The notes beneath the pieces are model-generated. The model was not told where the DNA came from, searched no databases, and saw only the letters and a program-made list of their open reading frames with translations. Below, in pieces: positions 6,639 to 17,500 of a stretch of DNA of 28,838 bases. Source of the DNA: SFLA01 sp045533895 (GTDB lineage Bacteria; Bacillota; Clostridia; Oscillospirales; CAG-382). The position numbers and the translations under genes are program-made. Each line of letters begins with the position of its first letter. Position 1 is the first letter of the stretch. The stretch covers positions 1 through 28,838 of the forward strand of contig JAZSIT010000105.1 in the NCBI GenBank assembly GCA_045533895.1. The letters run 5' to 3'.

Positions 6639-9428
6639 ATGAAAAAAATCACTAAAATTATTGCAGCTTGCTGTGCGCTTGTACTGCTACTCGGTATGTG
6701 TGTTACTTCCCTTACCGGTTGCGACAGAAGCGGCAACAACAATGTATCCAATACCGATGCTTCCGATACTTCGTCAGACGTTTCGGCTGTCATCGTTGAC
6801 GGAAAAACGGATTATACCGTATCGGTTAAGTCCTTGGGCGGTATCGCGCTCTCCGGTATTACAATATTCATCTATGCCGATGAAGCGCTTGAAGATCTTG
6901 CCGGTTATGGAATTACCGACGAAAACGGTATTGCAATTATTAATCTTAAGGTTGCAAGCGGTTACAGGGTTGTACTTTCCGACCCTCCCGAAGGTTACGT
7001 TACTGAAGCAAGCTACGGTTTCACAGGGACTTCTTCCAACATTGTGTTGACCTCCCGCGTTATTGAAGACACCGACCTCTCTGATGTCACTTATACCCTC
7101 GGCAGTGTTATGCATGATTTCACCGTAACCGATCCCGAAGGCAACTCCTATACCCTTTCTGAGTTGCTCAAAGAAAAAGATATGGTCATGCTTAATTTCT
7201 GGTATACAACTTGTTCTTATTGTGTGGCTGAGTTCCCTTATATGGACGAGGCCTACAATAACTACAAAGAAGATATCGAAATTATCGCAATGAACCATTA
7301 CACAGCCGATAGTGAAGACGAAGTTTCTGAATTCAAAGCTACCTACGGTCTTACCTTCCCTATGGTAAAGGAAAACCTTGGAATGCAGAATGCTTTTAAT
7401 CTTCAGGGATATCCTACTTCTGTATTTATTGACCGTTACGGCGTCATCTGTCTTATTGAAGTCGGCGGCGTTACCAGCGCTACACCCTTCAATACTGCTT
7501 TTGAACTTTTTACTGCAGACGATTATACTCAGGCTTTTTATGAAAATCTTGCTTCCATAACTCCTGTACAAAAGCCCAACGTCGAAATGCCACCTGTTGA
7601 GGATATTGCAAACGTAATGAGTTCCGGTAACTCCAATATTACCTATGCTCCCGAAACCGACGAAGTAGAAGCAGAGCTTACCTGGCCTTTTATTATCGGT
7701 AAAAAAGAGGGCGCAGATTGTATTTATCCTTCCAACGCAGGCGTTAATAATTCATACGCTACCATTTATGTCAACGTAACTCTTAAAAAGGGCGAAGCTA
7801 TCGGTTTCGATTACTATGCATCGAGTGAATCCGGAATGGATGTACTTTACGTTTTGGTTGACAGACAGGATATTTATCAGATCTCCGGCGAAAGCGAAAA
7901 GTGGAACTCCTGCTATCCGTTTGTTGCGCTTGAAGATGGCGAATATGAGGTGGCGCTTTGCTATCTTAAAGATTCCTCCGACTCTGCCGGAGATGACACT
8001 GTTTATGTAAAAAACATGCGCATTATCAACGAAAAAGATATTGATACAGCGACATATATTCCCCGTTTTTGTGCTAACAATCTTAAAGACGACGGGTTTG
8101 GATACGAAAATTACGTTGACGTTTTCTATAACGAAAAAGACGGATATTATCATGTTGGCTCCGAAAACGGTCCTCTCCTTCTGGCTAACCTGATGGGCTC
8201 TTCCAGATTCAGTAATGATTCTATAAACATTCTCGGCTATAACGGTTTGATTTTGCTTGACGGTGTGGATGTTTACGAGCAGCTTCTGCCTTATTGCACT
8301 ATGGCAACCAATTCCGAGATATACGGATTTTGTACAGTCGACGAGGAACTCAAACAGCTTCTTATTAAGACCACAAAGGCTATCGGTCTTGAGCAATCCG
8401 AAAACGAATGGCTGCAGATTTGTTCGTATTACGACGTTTACGGCACAGACGGCGAGCAACTTGCAGACCCTGTAAGAGGGCTCTCTGCACGTTCCGCATT
8501 TGAGGCAAAATTAGGCAAGGATAACGTGGTCACCTATAATCGTGTTATAATGCCCCGCGGTCTTTGGTATAAATTTGTTCCTTCCAAATCCGGCGCATAC
8601 CGTATCACTTCCTTCAGTGATCAGCCTGTAAACGCATGGATTTTCCTTGAAGATGCAACCGAATATTTTGTATATGAGCACAGCGAGAGATTATACAGCG
8701 ACTTAAATAACTGCTCCATGGTAGTTTACATGGAAGCGGGAAAAGAGTATTTTATTGATATCGCGTATTACGATGTTTATGCAGTCGGCTCCTTTACCTT
8801 TGAAGTTAAGTATGAGGGAGCATCCATCGAGTTGTTTAAGCTTGCCTCTCCCGGATATTTCACTTTCTACGAAGGCGATACCAACGCTACCCTTTCCGGC
8901 GGCATCGACATTGCACTCGGCAAAGATGGATATTATCACGAAAAGCTTCCCGATGGCAGTCTCGGTTCTATTCTTTATGTCGATTTTATCGGTCAGAACA
9001 ATATTTTCTCAACCACACTGTTGCAGATGGCGAACAACACGCAGTCTTTCAATTTCGAGCTTACCGAAAACGACCAATGGTTGCTTGATTATATCGAAGA
9101 AAACGGCGACGATTTCATGGAAGACCTCAAAGAGTACTGGGGCGAAAGCTTTGAAGAAAACATGGAACTCTTTGATGTAGAGGACGTTGCCGAAGGTGAC
9201 TATAACGGTGACGGCGAAGACATGACTGCAGTTGCAAAGAAATATGCGGCAATGGCCTACGGTCCCAGTTCCGCGCATCCCGAACTTGAAGGTTGTGTCC
9301 CCGTAAATGAAGAATTGGGCGAAATTCTTCAGCAGCTTATGGATAAGTTTACTTTCAAAAATGTTGAACATTCTTGGGGCAAGCTTTGTTTCTATTATGA
9401 TTACATCGGTCCCGACCAAAACAAATAA
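6639..9428 (+). CDS. Large lipoprotein with Cna-B-like and TlpA-type thioredoxin domains
   Basis: A 929-residue surface lipoprotein. The start at 6639 follows AGGAG; an upstream in-frame start at 6612 would spoil the signal peptide. The signal peptide ends in lipobox LTGC (Cys28), followed by a Ser/Asn/Asp linker. Residues about 57-140 form a Cna-B-like beta domain (SGITIFIYADE, TDENGIA). Residues about 154-291 are a TlpA-type thioredoxin with C192-S-Y-C195 and the cis-proline GYPTSVFID. The rest has a pre-peptidase-like beta domain (VPSKSGAYRITSF) and two copies of a module with DGYYH near the start and CxYYD near the end (from about 490 and 760). It is probably a thiol oxidoreductase or receiver for the upstream polyferredoxin. 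The long C-terminal half has no known function. Confidence 0.8.
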   Translation: MKKITKIIAACCALVLLLGMCVTSLTGCDRSGNNNVSNTDASDTSSDVSAVIVDGKTDYTVSVKSLGGIALSGITIFIYADEALEDLAGYGITDENGIAIINLKVASGYRVVLSDPPEGYVTEASYGFTGTSSNIVLTSRVIEDTDLSDVTYTLGSVMHDFTVTDPEGNSYTLSELLKEKDMVMLNFWYTTCSYCVAEFPYMDEAYNNYKEDIEIIAMNHYTADSEDEVSEFKATYGLTFPMVKENLGMQNAFNLQGYPTSVFIDRYGVICLIEVGGVTSATPFNTAFELFTADDYTQAFYENLASITPVQKPNVEMPPVEDIANVMSSGNSNITYAPETDEVEAELTWPFIIGKKEGADCIYPSNAGVNNSYATIYVNVTLKKGEAIGFDYYASSESGMDVLYVLVDRQDIYQISGESEKWNSCYPFVALEDGEYEVALCYLKDSSDSAGDDTVYVKNMRIINEKDIDTATYIPRFCANNLKDDGFGYENYVDVFYNEKDGYYHVGSENGPLLLANLMGSSRFSNDSINILGYNGLILLDGVDVYEQLLPYCTMATNSEIYGFCTVDEELKQLLIKTTKAIGLEQSENEWLQICSYYDVYGTDGEQLADPVRGLSARSAFEAKLGKDNVVTYNRVIMPRGLWYKFVPSKSGAYRITSFSDQPVNAWIFLEDATEYFVYEHSERLYSDLNNCSMVVYMEAGKEYFIDIAYYDVYAVGSFTFEVKYEGASIELFKLASPGYFTFYEGDTNATLSGGIDIALGKDGYYHEKLPDGSLGSILYVDFIGQNNIFSTTLLQMANNTQSFNFELTENDQWLLDYIEENGDDFMEDLKEYWGESFEENMELFDVEDVAEGDYNGDGEDMTAVAKKYAAMAYGPSSAHPELEGCVPVNEELGEILQQLMDKFTFKNVEHSWGKLCFYYDYIGPDQNK

Positions 9429-9452
9429 TCTCTATTGAACGGAGAGTCTTTT

Positions 9453-10949
9453 ATGTTAAATAATAATAAAATATTTCGTGCGTTCCTTTGTGTGCTGCTT
9501 ATAGGCGTTATGCTGTTAACCGCTTGCGGCGGTGATGGCCACGAGAACAGCTCGCCTGTTTCGATCGGCGGTGTTGAATCTTCCGGCGGTAACACAGAGG
9601 ATAATACTAACAGCGCGGCACCGGAGGTTTCAGTGGGAACCGGCTCGGATAATTCCGATAAACCCGATAATTCTACTACTTCCTCTGCTCCTTCGGATAA
9701 CAGCGACACCAGTGATGAATCGAGTAAAGCGGAAACTTCCCGGCCCGCAGAAAATAATAACGAAACGAGCAAAAACGAAAACAGCGCAGACAATTCTACA
9801 AAGGAAACTGAATACTCCGTATACGCTGTTGACGGAAGCGGAAACCCCATTGCCAATCTTATTGTTCAGATAAGCGGCGATGGCTATTCGGGAATGAAGA
9901 CGACTTCTGCAAAAGGCGTCGCTAAATTCACTGCCGAAAAAGGCAGATACACCATTAAATTTGTATCTCCTTCCAAGGATTATTATTACGATACCGATAA
10001 ATGCGTGCTGTCCGAAAGCGTTACTGCAATCACCGTCACTCTTCTTGAAAAAGCAAAAGTTACAGCCAGTGTTAATGCATTCTCCCCCAAATCCAATGAT
10101 TACAAGGAATGTCCCGCCTATGACATAAGCGAAGGCATGCTGTACGCACCTGTCTCTGACGGCGAGATGACGTATTTTATCTTTGTTCCTACCCGCTCCG
10201 GAACATTTGAGGTTTCAGTTTCCGGCGATACCGAATTTGAACTCGGATACTACGGAATGCCCATTTACGTACATCAAAACTCTTTGTTTGACATAGTTGA
10301 CAACAAGTTTGAGCTTGAGATTCACAATTACAATATTGGTTCTACGAGAGATACAACAAGTACTTACGTTATCGGTGTAAAAACCGTAGATGGTGATGAC
10401 GGCAACTGTATTCTTTCTGTCACCAGAACCGGTGATGCTCCTTGGTCTATCGAAGACGAGCCGTGGCGTGTTGCAGCGGCAGATAAGAAATATTTGGTTA
10501 AGTACGAAGGCGAAAACGGAAAGAAGCTTAAAGATATTGATATTTTATCAAAACCCACTGTAGTGTTTAACGAAGCCGATGGTTATTATCATTATGGCAC
10601 CGCCGACGGACCTTTGGTGCTTATTCGTATTGATTCTGACGCAAATTACTTAGGCGCTTCTCTGATAGATGTGTGCGATACCAGTACATTTGGAATTTAC
10701 GCATATAATGATGACGGAAGTTTTGCTTACAGAGAACGGTATAACGAGCTTTTGTATGAATATAAAGAGATATGCGATGCTAACGGCGTCTGTCCGCTTA
10801 ATGAACAATTAGCACAAATAATCAAGGATGTCGGCGAATATAAAGGCTGGTGGAAGGCTTCTTCCGCACCCGGATACATTTTCGGTTCTGCCCCTGCTTA
10901 CAAACATCCTGATTATGCATGGCTTTTCTGCTGCTGCTATTATGAATAA
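9453..10949 (+). CDS. Lipoprotein with Ser-rich linker, Cna-B-like domain and GYYH module
   Basis: A 498-residue lipoprotein: signal peptide with lipobox LTAC (Cys25), then a low-complexity Ser/Asn/Asp/Glu/Thr linker to about 118 suited to crossing the wall. A Cna-B-like domain (about 119-200; NPIANLIVQISG, TTSAKGVAKFTAEKG) follows, then a beta domain (about 236-330; FVPTRSGTFEVSVSG). The C-terminal module (about 370-498) starts with DGYYHYGTADGPL and ends CCCYYE, matching the modules in the preceding 929-residue protein. It lacks the thioredoxin domain, so it looks like a shortened paralogue. The ATG at 9453 is preferred to the in-frame TTG at 9435 because GGAGAG precedes it. It lies 24 bases after the previous gene. 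Function unknown. Confidence 0.75.
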   Translation: MLNNNKIFRAFLCVLLIGVMLLTACGGDGHENSSPVSIGGVESSGGNTEDNTNSAAPEVSVGTGSDNSDKPDNSTTSSAPSDNSDTSDESSKAETSRPAENNNETSKNENSADNSTKETEYSVYAVDGSGNPIANLIVQISGDGYSGMKTTSAKGVAKFTAEKGRYTIKFVSPSKDYYYDTDKCVLSESVTAITVTLLEKAKVTASVNAFSPKSNDYKECPAYDISEGMLYAPVSDGEMTYFIFVPTRSGTFEVSVSGDTEFELGYYGMPIYVHQNSLFDIVDNKFELEIHNYNIGSTRDTTSTYVIGVKTVDGDDGNCILSVTRTGDAPWSIEDEPWRVAAADKKYLVKYEGENGKKLKDIDILSKPTVVFNEADGYYHYGTADGPLVLIRIDSDANYLGASLIDVCDTSTFGIYAYNDDGSFAYRERYNELLYEYKEICDANGVCPLNEQLAQIIKDVGEYKGWWKASSAPGYIFGSAPAYKHPDYAWLFCCCYYE

Positions 10950-10962
10950 AACGAGGTTAACT

Positions 10963-11388
10963 ATGAAAAATATAATTTCTTCGCTCTTGCTTATAACTTG
11001 TATACTGACAATATCGATTTTTGCTGTTTCCTGCGATACCAATTCAACTGTTTCCAACATTCCTTCCAATAGCACCGAAAACGAAATATCTGTTCCCGCG
11101 GTTGATAACTCTTCTGCCGCACCTGATAACGGTAAGATTACCTATACAGTTACTGTAGTAAATGGAAGTGATAATTCACCTATCGAAGGAATCATTATCC
11201 AGTTCTGTGATGATGAGAACTGTAAGCTTCCCCTTGTAACAGGTACAGACGGTAAGGTTACTGCCGAATACGAGGAGAGCGAATATCATATCACCATTAC
11301 AGAGGCTGAAGGCTATACTTACGAAGCGGAATATTATTTTGAAGACGGTGCAACCGAGATTACCATTTCACTTGACCCTGTTAGCTAA
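10963..11388 (+). CDS. Small lipoprotein with a single Cna-B-like domain
   Basis: A 141-residue lipoprotein beginning MKNIISSLLLITC. The signal peptide ends in AVSC (Cys24). A Ser/Asn/Thr linker precedes one Cna-B-like beta domain at about 56-141 (SPIEGIIIQFCDDENC, TGTDGKVTAEYEE), the same fold as in the two preceding lipoproteins. A possible disulfide pair in CDDENC could be a thioredoxin substrate, which is speculation. The ATG at 10963 follows GAGG and is 13 bases after the previous stop; an upstream in-frame start at 10828 would overlap that gene and lose the signal peptide. It is the last gene before a terminator. Confidence 0.75.
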   Translation: MKNIISSLLLITCILTISIFAVSCDTNSTVSNIPSNSTENEISVPAVDNSSAAPDNGKITYTVTVVNGSDNSPIEGIIIQFCDDENCKLPLVTGTDGKVTAEYEESEYHITITEAEGYTYEAEYYFEDGATEITISLDPVS

Positions 11389-11406
11389 AAATTGAATATT
11401 AAAAAT

Positions 11407-11438
11407 GCGGGCGGCTTTTTATAAGCCGTCTGTTTTTT
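11407..11438 (+). terminator. Intrinsic terminator of the lipoprotein operon
   Basis: GGCGGCTT / AAGCCGTC stem (one G-T pair) around 11410-11430, followed closely by TTTTTT at 11433-11438. It separates the redox and lipoprotein genes from the protease-transporter operon. Confidence 0.8.
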
Positions 11439-11505
11439 CTTGCGATGATTTGGCGCGGTGATTAAAATTGTTATTTATATATAGGTAACTTTTAATGAAA
11501 AACTA

Positions 11506-11534
11506 TTGAAAGATTTTTACAATTGTGTTACAAT
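11506..11534 (+). promoter_or_regulatory. Sigma-A-type promoter of the protease-transporter operon
   Basis: TTGAAA at 11506-11511, a 17-base spacer and TACAAT at 11529-11534. It lies about 60 bases upstream of the subtilase start codon. Confidence 0.75.
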
Positions 11535-11596
11535 AGAATGAATATGTATATTCGTATGAATGTTACTGCTGTATTGCAAGAAAAGGAAGGTAAATT

Positions 11597-14500
11597 ATGG
11601 TATCAAACCGTAAAAAGAGGAAAAATACTCTTGCAAAAGTCTTGGTGGTAACGCTTGCTTTTATCTTTGTTCTTACATGTTTTCTGTCAGGCGGAGACGG
11701 CAGCGTTGCAGTGGCTGAGTCTTTTATCAAACTTGTTGATAAGGAGCTTAATACCGGATTATTTAATTATCTTGATAACTCCGTTGTTTTCAAGCTTCCC
11801 GAAACAATTAAAGACACTGATACTATTTCCTTAATCGTTCAGATGAAGGACGAAGAATCTGTGTTGGACGTGTATGAAAAATCCCTTACAAACCTAAGTT
11901 TCAGTGAGTTTACAAACTCCGACCAAGCTGTTTCTATAAGAAAAGATATTGCAAAAGAAAAAGAGCGTCTTATTTCCGTTCTCAACAACAGTGGTATTGA
12001 TTATTCTACCGGTAAAAATTATTCCGAATTAATCAGCGGCTTTGAAATTATAATTACTGCAGCAGATTTTGAAGATGTTTGTATTGCACTTAATGACTAT
12101 GCAAATACATACATAAGCGAAGCATATGAGCAGGCTAAGACCGAACTGGTTGAAAATGATGTTAATGTATACGACACCGGCATTTTCAACAGTTCCCAGT
12201 TTGGCTATGACGGAACCGGAATCGTTGTTGCGGTTCTCGATACCGGTCTTGACTACACTCATACTGCGTTCTCTGTCGATAACTTCACCGCTGACAGAAG
12301 CAAGCTCGGCTTAACCTTTGATGATGTTGCTGCTGTGCTTAGCGATTCTGTTGCTTCCGAAATGAACACCGGGCTTACCGCTTCCGATGTGTACGTAAAC
12401 GACAAAGTTCCCTTTGCCTTTGACTATGCAGACGAAGATTCCGACGTTTATCCCATTTCCAGCGACCACGGTACACACGTTTCCGGTATAATTGCAGGCA
12501 AGGATGACGTTATTACAGGCGTTGCACCAAATGCACAGATCGTTTCAATGAAGATATTCTCGGATACAAGAGATTCCGCCTATACTTCTTGGATACTTGC
12601 AGCGTTGGAAGATTGCGCCGTACTCGGTGTAGACGTTATCAATATGTCTATTGGTACCGCTTGCGGTTTCAGCCGTGAAAACGATAAAGAGTTTATAAGC
12701 GGTGTATATGACCGTATCCGTGCGCAAGGCATCAGCATGGTTGTTGCCGCTTCCAATAGTTTTAACTCTACCTATGGTTCCGAGAAAAACGGTAATCTCG
12801 GTCTTACTTCCAATCCCGATAGCGCAACAGTAGGTTCACCTTCCACCTACCCCGGCGTTATTTCAGTTGCTTCCGTAAGCGGCGTTAAAACTCCCTATAT
12901 GCTTTACGGAGATACTATTATATATTTTAATGAGTCTACCGACAGAGTTTCTGAAGAAAAGGTTTTTGTTGACGAGCTGTTAGATAACGGCGTTGACAGT
13001 CTTACTATTGAATACATAACTATTCCGGGCGCAGGCAGAAGTGCCGATTATACCGGTATTGACGTTACCGGAAAAATAGTTTTGGTAAGCAGAGGTTCAA
13101 CAACCTTCGAAGAAAAAGCAAATGTTGCCCAGCAGAAGGGCGCGGCGGGTCTTATTATTTATAACAACGTATCCGGCGATATCAAAATGAACGTCGGAGA
13201 TACAACAATGGCTGTGTGCTCAATAAGCCAGGATGACGGTGAAATGCTTGCCGCAGCCGGAACGGGTACTATAACGGTAAGCCGTTCCAACACATCCGGT
13301 CCCTTTATGTCTGATTTTTCGTCTTGGGGTCCTGCACCTGACCTCAGCATTAAGCCCGAGATAACTGCGCACGGCGGCTCCATTTATTCTGCAGTTCCAG
13401 GACAGGATTATGATAGAATTTCCGGTACTTCCATGGCTTGCCCCAATATCTCCGGCATAACCGTACTGCTCCGCCAGTACGTAAAAGAAAACTTCAAGGA
13501 TATCGCCGACGATTCTGTTGCAGTTGCAAAGCTTGTTAATCAGCTTATGATGTCCACTGCCGATATTCTTATTAATAAAAACGGACTTCCCTATTCTATC
13601 CGTAAGCAGGGCGCGGGTCTTGCAAACCTCGACAACTGCTCTGCAACTGATGCTTATATTATCACCTATAACCGTAAAGACGGAACCGAACTGGATAAAT
13701 CCAAGATAGAGCTTGGTGATGACCCTGAAAAAACCGGCGTATACGACCTTGTATTTGCCGTAGTTAACTTTGGCTCTTCCTCTTTGTCTTATGATATTTC
13801 TGCGTTGGTAATGACAGAAGGCGTGAGCGACACTAAAACCGCTCACGGTGAAACCACCGTTACTGAGGAAGCACAGCTTCTTGAGGGCGCAAAGGTTGAA
13901 ATTGCCTCTGTTGAAAACGGCGTTCTTAATGGCAACAACGTAACGGTTAACGCAGGCGAAACAGTTAAGATAACCGTTAAGATAACCTTGACCGACGAAA
14001 ACAAAAAATACATGGACTCTTCCTTTGAGAACGGCATGTATGTTGAAGGATTTGTAGTTCTTACAGCAACAAGCGGTACAGAAGTGGATTTGAGTGTTCC
14101 ATATCTTGCTTTTTACGGCGATTGGACCCTTTCCCCCATTTTTGACCTTGATTACTACGCTACCAACAAGGACGAGCTCGACAATTCTTTGGACCTTGTT
14201 GATAAAACGCTGCCCGATGCTTACGCCACCCGTCCTATAGGCGGTATTAACGGCGACTATGTAAGTTACCTTGGCTCCTTCTATTTCCAGCAAGACCCTT
14301 CTGTATCACAAATTGCTGCAGACCGTAAATATATTTCTCTGACCAACCAACAAGAGGGCGTTAATTCTCTGCGGTTTGTATGGGCAGGTTTGCTTCGTAA
14401 CGCGGCGCGTGTTGATATTACCATAACCGACGATGCTACAGGTGAAATTGTCTATGAACGTACCGAAAACGACATTCGTAAATCTTACGGTGACGGCGGC

Positions 14501-17500
14501 TCCATATATCCCGCAAACATTAAGATAGAATTCAGTGCCATAGACAACAACCTTAAAAACAATTCTACCTTTACCGTAAAGCTTAAGTCTTATCTTGATT
14601 ACGGCGAAGGCGGCGGAGATACAAACCTTTCCAACGAATTCTCCTTCCCTTTGGTTACCGATTTTGAAGCTCCCGCTATTACTGATTGTGAGTTTTATAC
14701 CGAATACGACAGCTCCGAAAAGCAACTCCGCTATTTCGCAAAGCTTTCTGTTTACGATAATCATTACTCCATGGGTCTTCAGGTTGGTTATGTAGGTCTG
14801 GATGCCGAAGGAACGGGATATATGCTCAATTCCTTTGATCAATATCTCACTCCCGTCTATTCGGAATTCAATACGGATTCATATGTAATCTACGAACTTA
14901 CGGATTATATTGATATTATCCGTCAGAACGCAACCAACAAAAACACAATAACGGTTGCTTGTTATGACTATGCGCTTAATCAGGCCACATATGAAATAGC
15001 ACTTCCCGACGACTATCTTGATATTACTTTCGGCGAAGAAGAGCTTGTGCTCAGCCCCAACGAGGTAGTTGACCTTATGCCTCTGGTTTATCCTGAGACC
15101 GAGTGGTCAGAGCTTCTTGAATTTTACTGCACTGCGCCTGCAAGCGGCGAAGTCGGCAGAGTTGTTAACAACCAGCTTGTTGCGGTAAATCCCGGTAAGG
15201 CTGTAGTTATTGCCAGAGATCCCGTAACCAAAAAGCAAGCCACAATCTCGCTGCGAGTTCTGTCTGAAGATGAAGAAGGGTTTATGCGGTATGACAAGCC
15301 TGTTTTGGATACGTTTAACCTCACAGGATACCTTGTTAACAAAGCGTATTTCTTCCTTAATTCCGTCGACCGCGAGATAGGTGCGACCGGGGACGAAATG
15401 AAGTTTACTTCCGAACAGTATTCGCTGAGTATGTATCCATCCGAATCGGTAACTTTGCGTTATCAGCTAGATGCATTTTTCCCCGAAGATACCGAGCTGG
15501 TGTTTGAATCCAGTAACAGTAATATCGTCACTGTTAACGAAAACGGAGTAATAACCGGTGTGTCCGAAGGCTTCGCTTCAGTTTCCGTACGTGTAACGAT
15601 GGACGGAAAGAGCACTTATTACTCACAGTCAATTAATATTTCTATTAAAGACCCGTACGAAACCACAGGCGCAAGCCTTACCCATTATTTCGGTCTCGGC
15701 GGTGAGGTAATTATACCTGAAACCCTTTCCATTACCGAAATCGGTCAGTATGCTTTCTCTAATTTCGACTATATTGCAAAAGAACCCCATGAGATTACCG
15801 AGGAAGAACCCGATTCCACTAAAATTTGGTATATAGGCGATTCCACCATAACCACCGTCGTTATTCCCGAAGGTGTTGAAAAGATAGGTCCTTACGCTTT
15901 TGCAAATCTTACCGCACTTAAGAAGGTTGTGCTTCCTTCCACCCTTAAGTTTATCAGTCAGGGCGCTTTCTACGGCTGTACTTCTCTTACTACCGTTGAA
16001 GGACTTGAAAATGTAAAGTTTATAAACCAAGGCGCTTTCTACGGTTGTGATATAAAGAACGATATCGTTCTTGAAAATGCTACCGCAGTGGCAGATTATG
16101 CATTCGCTTATAATGAGAACCTTGACGGGGTTACACTTTCCAAAAGCACACAATCTATAGGCGCGTATGCATTTGTAGGCTGTAAAGACCTTGATGAGCT
16201 TGTTATCGAAGCCGAATACGTCAAGCTTGGTCAGTATGTGTTCTCTGATTGCAGCTCTCTTAAAGAGATTTCGATTAACAGCGCAGTTATTCCTGCCGGT
16301 GCATTCAACGGTTGTAAGAAACTGAAAACAGTTACACTGGGTAAGGATGTTTCTGTTATCGGCGAATACGCTTTCGGCGGCACAGCAGTTGAAAAACTGA
16401 CATTTGCTTCCGGTAACAAAAACTTTGTTCTTAGCAGTGACGGTAAGTACGTAACCGATTCCACCGGTACAAAGCTTATGTTGGTGCTTCCTTCTGCAGA
16501 CGGCAACTTTACTCTTTCCGATAAAAAGATAACCACTGTTGCTTCCGGCGCTTTCTCCGGTAATAAAAATATCGAAGCTGTCGATATGCCTTATATTACC
16601 GTTGTTGAAAGTTACGCCTTTGCACAGTGCGGTGAACTCGAAAGCGTAAAATTCGGCACTCTGACTCATATCGGCGACTATGCATTTACCGGAACTGCTT
16701 TGACAGAAGTTCCCGACCTTTCAAAGGTTAATACTATCGGAAAATATGCTTTTGCTCATTCTGCAATCGAAAGTGTTATCATTCCCGATGGTATGACAGT
16801 AAGCGAAGGCGCTTTCAGCGGTTGTAATTCTCTGGAAAGCATTACTATCGGCAATAACGTAGTTCTCGATAATAAAGCTTTTTATCTCGATACCCAGATA
16901 AATTGGACTTATGATTTCTATACTGTGGGTGATACCCGTTACTACTACTATGTGTTTGTTTCGCCCATCCACTCGCTGACTATAGGAGATAACGTTAAAA
17001 TCGGTAACAGCGCTTTCTACGGCGCATCCGAGCTTACAGAAGTTACTATTGGTAATAATGCGATTATAGGTGACTATGCCTTCTACAACGCACCTATGCT
17101 TGAACGTATCGACCTTTCGTCCGTAAAGGAAATCGGCGATTATGCGTTCTCCGGCGATGTTCTTTACATTGCGTATGACAGCACTTTTACCAACTTCGCT
17201 ATTGACGAAGACGGTTATTATATGTATTCGTATAATGCCCCTGCTTTAGAGGAAATTGACCTTTCTTCTGCAGATTTTGTCGGTGAATATGCATTTGCAT
17301 ACTGCAAAGAGCTTGCTTCCGTAAAACTCGGATCTTCCCTTACAAAGCTCTCTGCGGGTACATTTACCTGCTGTGATGCTCTTGCTGATATAAATCTTGA
17401 TAAATTGACAGAGATAGGCGGTTATGCCCTTAACCAGACATCTGTATCTGCAGTTGACTTAAGCAGTGCAGCTGTCATCGGCGAATATGCATTCAGCGAA

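Noticed and set aside
13220..14293. 357-codon open frame antisense to the subtilase
   Set aside because: No ribosome binding site or recognisable motif, and it lies wholly inside a gene with an intact catalytic domain and continuous architecture.
15629..16669. 346-codon open frame antisense to the BspA-like repeats
   Set aside because: It reflects the repeat codons on the other strand; its own repeats are mirror images of the LRR units.
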